A stretch of DNA of 64,000 bases from an uncultured Planctomycetia bacterium. GTDB taxonomy: Bacteria > Planctomycetota > UBA1135 > GCA-002686595. The notes under the pieces are model-generated. The model was not told the DNA's origin. It worked only from the letters and a program-made list of their open reading frames with translations, and did no database searches. This document shows, piece by piece, positions 60,044 through 64,000 of this stretch; within the stretch, counting starts at the first letter, position 1, and the number at the start of each line of letters is the position of its first letter. The DNA lies in NCBI GenBank assembly GCA_938003765.1, contig CALKYE010000008.1:1-64000 (forward strand), read 5' to 3'. The translations under genes were made by a program, and so were the position numbers.

Positions 60044-62515
60044 ATGCACAGGGATGACGCGCGCGCCGATGGCGCGAGGAACGCGGGAGAAGCGGCAAGC
60101 GGCGGCCGAATGCGCTGCAACGGACTGGGCGCACAGGCGCTCGCTGCGGCGTCAGTGCTGCTGCTCGGCTCTCGAGCCGCGGCGCAGACGACGCTGCTGT
60201 CGAGCCCCAGCCAGTTCGGCGCAGGCGCGACGCTGATCGAGTTCGAGGACGCGCTCTCGCCGGCCACGACGCAGTACGCGCCGCTCGGCGTGTCGCTGCT
60301 GCTCACCAATCGCCGCGGCGCGACGACCATTCAGGACACCACACTGCGGCCGTTCGGACCCGCTGGCCCGCGCGCTCTGCGCAACACGGTCGGACCGACG
60401 ATCGCCGGCAAGTATCCGGGCTTGAGCATCGAGTTCGACCGCCCGGTGATGCGCGTGGCGTTCGACTTCCGCAGCTTGAGCACCAGCGATGACGTGCAGC
60501 TCGAGCTCACCGGCGTGTGCTCGGGTGAGCCCGTGACCGCCGCTCAGGTGTTCGTGACGAGCGGCACAGCGTGGCGCTTCGTGGGCATCGAGAGTTCCGT
60601 CGCCTTCGATCGCGTGCTGGTCACGCCGGTCGGCTCGACGACGCACGCCTTCCACCTCGACAACCTGCGCTTCGAGCACGCGGCCGACGACATGGACGCG
60701 GACAGCGTGCGGGACGACCTCGACAACTGTCCGTGCGCGCCGAACACCTCGCAGGCCGATCGCGATGGAGACGGCGTCGGCGACGCCTGCGACACGTGCC
60801 CGCACCTCGCCAACCCTGGGCAGGGCGACTTCGACGGCGACGGCCGCGGAGACGCGTGCGACACGAACGACACCTTCGTCGACGACTTCGAGGGCGCTGC
60901 GCTGGACGGCTGGCTCGTGCTCGGCGAAGCGCGCGTCGCCAGCGCCCTGGCGGGCTTCGACGCGTACCACGGCGCGAGCCAGGCGCTGATCGCGAGCGAT
61001 CACCTGAACGCGGCGTACACGCTCGACCTCACTCCGCCCAACTACGGGCGCACGCTGGTCGGCCTGAGCGAGCTCGCGACCTTCGTCGGCGTGACTCCGA
61101 GCGCGCTCTCTAGCCTCGCCGGAACGACCGTCAGCGAAGGATCCGCGATGAAGCGCACGCTCGACGTCTCCGCCGGCGACCGACTCACCTTCCGCTGGTG
61201 CTTCGCCTCGGCCGAGGCGCCGTTCCAGGCGAGCAACGACGACTTCGCCTTCGTCGTCGTCGGTTCGAACCCACCCGTGCAGCTCGCGGACACGTTCGTG
61301 TTCGAGGCGCTCGCGGAGGTCGGGCCGTTCTACCAGTGGCGCACGCCGTACCGACTGTTCGACTACGTCGCGACGCAGTCCGGGCCGCTGACGATCGCGC
61401 TGGGCGTGATGGACGCGGGCAGCGCGGGTGTCACCTCGGCGCTGTTCGTCGACGTGGTGACCGTGTCGAGCCCGTCGGTCGGGTCGCCGCCGGTGTGCAC
61501 GCGCGATCTCAGCGCGGCGCAGGCCGCTTTCTACCAGAGCGCTCTGGGCGAGTTCGTCGTCACGGAAGGCGCGACGATCGTCGTGCCGTTCACGGCCGAG
61601 GACCTCGACGGCGACGAGCTCAGCGTTGCGGCGCTCGGGCTGCCCGCCAGCGCGTCGCTCTCCGCGACCTCGGGCCCCGCGCCGCTCACTTCGGTGTTCT
61701 CGTGGACTCCGACGGCGGCGGACGACGACGATTCGCCGCGCACGATCGAAGTCGTGTTCACCGATCCGGCGGGGCTGAGCTCGTCGTGCAGCGTCACGAT
61801 CTCCGACGTGAATCGCAGACCCGTGTGCGATGCGGGTCCGCCGATCAGCGCGTACGCCTCGGGCGCTGGCGCGCAAGTCACGCTCAGCGCGAGCGCGAGC
61901 GATCCAGACGATCCGCCGAACGGGCTGTCGTTCGCGTGGAGCGCACCGGGCGCGCTACTGGACGCGCCCAACGCCGCGCTCACCACGGGTTGGTTCCCCG
62001 TCGGCGTCACGAGCGCGCAGTTGGTCGTCAGCGACGGGCGCGGCGGCTTCGCGACGAGCTCGGTGAACGTCACGGTGAGCGCTTCGAATCAGGCGCCCGA
62101 GGTGAGCTGCTCGACGAACATCGAGACGCTGTGGCCCGCGGACCACTCGATGCGACGCGTGCGGCTGCGCATCAGCGCGCGCGATGCGGAAGACGGGATG
62201 CTCCCGCGCTCAGCGCTGAGGGTGACGGTGAGCTCGAGCGAGCCCGACGACGCGCACGGCGGAGGCGACGGCGCGACGCGCGGCGACACGCACCTGCGCG
62301 ATGGCCACCGCGCGCCCGTCGACGTGACCGGGCGGCTGGTGAGCTGCGGTGACGACGGCGAGTCCTTCGCGGTGCTCGGCCTGCGCGCCGAACGCGACTC
62401 GCGAGGCCAGGGCCGGACCTACACCATCGTCGTCACGGCGGTGGATTCGGCCGGCGCGCAGTCTTCGTCGACCTGCACGGTCTTCGTGCCGCGCGATCGA
62501 AGCTGCGACAAGTAG
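60044..62515 (+). CDS. Secreted protein with thrombospondin type 3 and Ig-like repeats
   Basis: An 823-residue secreted protein. A long N-region signal (hydrophobic core A-L-A-A-A-S-V-L-L-L-G-S-R-A-A-A) starts with the ATG at 60044, which has AAAGGA upstream; ATG at 60110 is an alternative. A beta domain (about 60-210) is followed by calcium-binding thrombospondin type 3 repeats (D-R-D-G-D-G-V-G-D-A-C-D, D-F-D-G-D-G-R-G-D-A-C-D). A choice-of-anchor-like section (300-480) and cadherin/Ig-like domains (490-820) come next. No shared C-terminal domain. Function unknown; extracellular, calcium-stabilised. Confidence 0.82.
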   Translation: MHRDDARADGARNAGEAASGGRMRCNGLGAQALAAASVLLLGSRAAAQTTLLSSPSQFGAGATLIEFEDALSPATTQYAPLGVSLLLTNRRGATTIQDTTLRPFGPAGPRALRNTVGPTIAGKYPGLSIEFDRPVMRVAFDFRSLSTSDDVQLELTGVCSGEPVTAAQVFVTSGTAWRFVGIESSVAFDRVLVTPVGSTTHAFHLDNLRFEHAADDMDADSVRDDLDNCPCAPNTSQADRDGDGVGDACDTCPHLANPGQGDFDGDGRGDACDTNDTFVDDFEGAALDGWLVLGEARVASALAGFDAYHGASQALIASDHLNAAYTLDLTPPNYGRTLVGLSELATFVGVTPSALSSLAGTTVSEGSAMKRTLDVSAGDRLTFRWCFASAEAPFQASNDDFAFVVVGSNPPVQLADTFVFEALAEVGPFYQWRTPYRLFDYVATQSGPLTIALGVMDAGSAGVTSALFVDVVTVSSPSVGSPPVCTRDLSAAQAAFYQSALGEFVVTEGATIVVPFTAEDLDGDELSVAALGLPASASLSATSGPAPLTSVFSWTPTAADDDDSPRTIEVVFTDPAGLSSSCSVTISDVNRRPVCDAGPPISAYASGAGAQVTLSASASDPDDPPNGLSFAWSAPGALLDAPNAALTTGWFPVGVTSAQLVVSDGRGGFATSSVNVTVSASNQAPEVSCSTNIETLWPADHSMRRVRLRISARDAEDGMLPRSALRVTVSSSEPDDAHGGGDGATRGDTHLRDGHRAPVDVTGRLVSCGDDGESFAVLGLRAERDSRGQGRTYTIVVTAVDSAGAQSSSTCTVFVPRDRSCDK

Positions 62516-62793
62516 GGGTTCGCCGGGCCAGCGCCTGAGCTGAGTTCGCGAAGGCGGCGTCGATCGGAGTCTGCGGACGCCGGTCGACGCCGCAATGTTC
62601 GTCCGGAGCGCAGCCAGCGCCGGGTCGCGCATCGCACAGCCTCGTGCGGGCCGACGGAGCGGACTCACTCGCAGCCTCCGGAACGTCGTTGAGCGCAAAA
62701 CGCTGAGCGGGTTCGGCGCGGCCGAGCGATACTCGACCTGTCTGCGACGCGACCGTCGCCGGCCTTCCCCCAGAACCCCTTCGGGAGCCTCCC

Positions 62794-63858
62794 ATGCGAA
62801 CACTGGCGTTCACTCTCTTCGTTTCCGCCGTCGCTTCAGCGCAGGTGGTCGAGGACTTCGAGCACGGCAACGAGTCCCTGTACGTCGCGGCAAGCAGCGG
62901 CGTCGACTCGCTCAACCTCGTCGCGGCCGCGGCGCACGACGGCGCCCTCGGCGCGGAGTTCGCCGGGTCGGGGGGACCGTCGTGGCGCCTGCGTTCCGAC
63001 GTCACGACTTCGCCCGGCAACGTCTACGAGCACTTCGTTCGCGCGCGCGGCGGCCTCTCCAACATCGGACGCACCTACGTGGGCTTCGGCGCGACCGCGA
63101 ACGGCGCGTGGTCGGCCGTGTTCGCGCCGAACACGAACGAGATCGAGATCCAGCAGAACACGGGCTGGGGCTACACCACCGTGGCGGAGGTCCCCGTCAC
63201 CCTCGCGCCCGACACCTGGTACCGCATGCGGCTGGCGTGGGCGCTCAACGGCGACATGACGCTCGACCTGCTCGACGAAGCCGGCGCGACAGTGATCGCA
63301 TCGACCGGTGTGATCGCGACAGGATTCACGACCTCAGGCGGTCTCGCTCTGCGCGGGTTCTCGACCAACTCCGCAGTGGTCATGGACATCGACACCGTGG
63401 GCGGTCCGTCGACGCCGCCGACCGCGTACTGCACCGCGGGCACGAGCACCAACAACTGCGTCCCCAGCGTTTCGGCCTCGGGCCAACCGAGTGTCTCGCA
63501 GGCCGCGCCCTGCATCGTTTCGGTCAGCAACGTCGAGGGCCAGAAGTCGGGCCTGGTCTTCTACGGCGTCGACAACACCGGCTTCGCGCCGCTGCCGTGG
63601 AGCCCCACGAGCACGAGCTTGTTCTGCGTGAAGAGTCCGGTGCAGCGCACTCTGACCCAGAGCTCGGGCGGGACGAGCGGACAGTGTGACGGGCAGCTCT
63701 CGCTCGACTGGGACGCGTTCCAGGCTGCGTTCCCGGGCTCGCTCGGCACGCCGTTCTCGGTCGGCGACAAGGCCTACGTGCAAGCGTGGTATCGCGATCC
63801 GCCGGCGCCGCGCACGACGAACCTGTCGGACGCCATCGAGCTCACGCACGCACCCTGA
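62794..63858 (+). CDS. Secreted LamG-like protein with shared C-terminal domain
   Basis: A 354-residue secreted protein: signal peptide (T-L-F-V-S-A-V-A-S-A), a jelly-roll/LamG-like domain (about 20-205; W-Y-R-M-R-L-A-W, L-D-L-L-D-E-A-G), then the shared Cys domain from Y212 (Y-C-T-A-G-T) to the end, with Q-A-W-Y-R-D-P and L-S-D-A-I. The domain is closest to those of the P-domain proteins. Ligand unknown. Confidence 0.85.
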   Translation: MRTLAFTLFVSAVASAQVVEDFEHGNESLYVAASSGVDSLNLVAAAAHDGALGAEFAGSGGPSWRLRSDVTTSPGNVYEHFVRARGGLSNIGRTYVGFGATANGAWSAVFAPNTNEIEIQQNTGWGYTTVAEVPVTLAPDTWYRMRLAWALNGDMTLDLLDEAGATVIASTGVIATGFTTSGGLALRGFSTNSAVVMDIDTVGGPSTPPTAYCTAGTSTNNCVPSVSASGQPSVSQAAPCIVSVSNVEGQKSGLVFYGVDNTGFAPLPWSPTSTSLFCVKSPVQRTLTQSSGGTSGQCDGQLSLDWDAFQAAFPGSLGTPFSVGDKAYVQAWYRDPPAPRTTNLSDAIELTHAP

Positions 63859-63882
63859 CGACCTCGCGCGGCCGCGGGCGCC

Positions 63883-64000
63883 TCAGCGCGCCCCGGCCTC
63901 GCCGTTCGAAGCGGTCCAGTTGAGCGCGAGGCCGTCGTGCTCGAATTCCGCTTGACCGCGCGCTTCCTCGAGGCTCGCGTGCCACGTGTCCGCAACCACT
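63883..64000 (-). CDS. 3' end of a gene cut by the window edge
   Basis: The last 38 or so codons of a minus-strand frame, reading V-A-D-T-W-H-A-S-L-E-E-A-R-G-Q-A-E-F-E, D-G-L-A-L-N-W-T-A-S-N. The sequence looks like real protein, and resembles the C-terminal tail of small uncharacterised bacterial proteins. Too short for a family call. Confidence 0.5.
   Translation of the reverse strand, partial: VVADTWHASLEEARGQAEFEHDGLALNWTASNGEAGAR

Noticed and set aside
54083..60057. Long plus-strand frames opposite the subtilases
   Set aside because: Antisense to two proteases with complete catalytic triads; codon composition is non-protein-like.

Overview
The window is very GC-rich and densely coded, and it looks like a planctomycete (Planctomycetota) chromosome. 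This is inferred from several things seen together: many large secreted proteins that share a Cys-containing C-terminal domain starting near Y-C-T-A-G-T and ending near W-F-R-D-P; a TIGR03067-type secreted protein; many small Lipobox proteins; and a complete heme pathway. No 16S rRNA, tRNA or CRISPR array was found, so the taxonomy is not proven.

Layout. 320-3016 encodes a secreted repeat (propeller-like) protein. 3615-8891 carries a patatin-like phospholipase with an N-terminal TPR-like region, a ferritin-like protein, Ada and an HDOD protein. 9015-11411 is a DsbD-type thiol:disulfide transporter. Its thioredoxin CxxC reads U-V-N-C through an in-frame TGA followed by hairpins, so it is very probably a selenoprotein. 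12163-23867 (minus strand) is a seventeen-gene operon for a non-flagellar type III secretion system. The order is [lipoprotein]-[E?]-[F?]-[G-like TPR]-[H?]-I-J-K-L-N-O-P-Q-FliO-R-S-T. It matches the Yersinia Ysc order nearly letter for letter, but with an added FliO homologue and without sctU, sctV, sctC or sctD.

24091-27086 holds a pentapeptide-repeat/zinc-ribbon/TIR-like fusion, a TetR regulator, a perfect 10-nt-arm operator palindrome and a short-chain dehydrogenase. 27177-29195 (minus) has a DUF1499 lipoprotein, APS kinase and a compact sulfatase-superfamily protein with Thr in place of the formylglycine Cys. 30061-33698 is a tandem pair of secreted P-domain proteins, each closed by a terminator with nearly the same stem. 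33821-37849 holds an AIM24-family protein and several small secreted or unknown genes.

37925-50019 is the heme cluster: hemH divergent from hemA-hemC/D-hemB-hemL-(histidine kinase-response regulator)-hemE-hemN-hemY. Most junctions overlap as ATGA, GTGA or TTGA, which implies translational coupling, and together the genes cover every step from glutamyl-tRNA to protoheme. 50048-52008 has an NTF2-like lipoprotein, a DUF3750 protein and a HEAT-repeat protein. 52154-59613 is a tandem pair of about 1,205-residue secreted subtilisin-like proteases. 60044-63858 has a secreted protein with thrombospondin type 3 repeats and another shared-C-terminal-domain protein. The last 118 bases are the 3' end of a minus-strand gene.

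The most notable content is the planctomycete-type injectisome with FliO, the selenocysteine DsbD, the six-member C-terminal domain family and the pentapeptide/TIR-like fusion.
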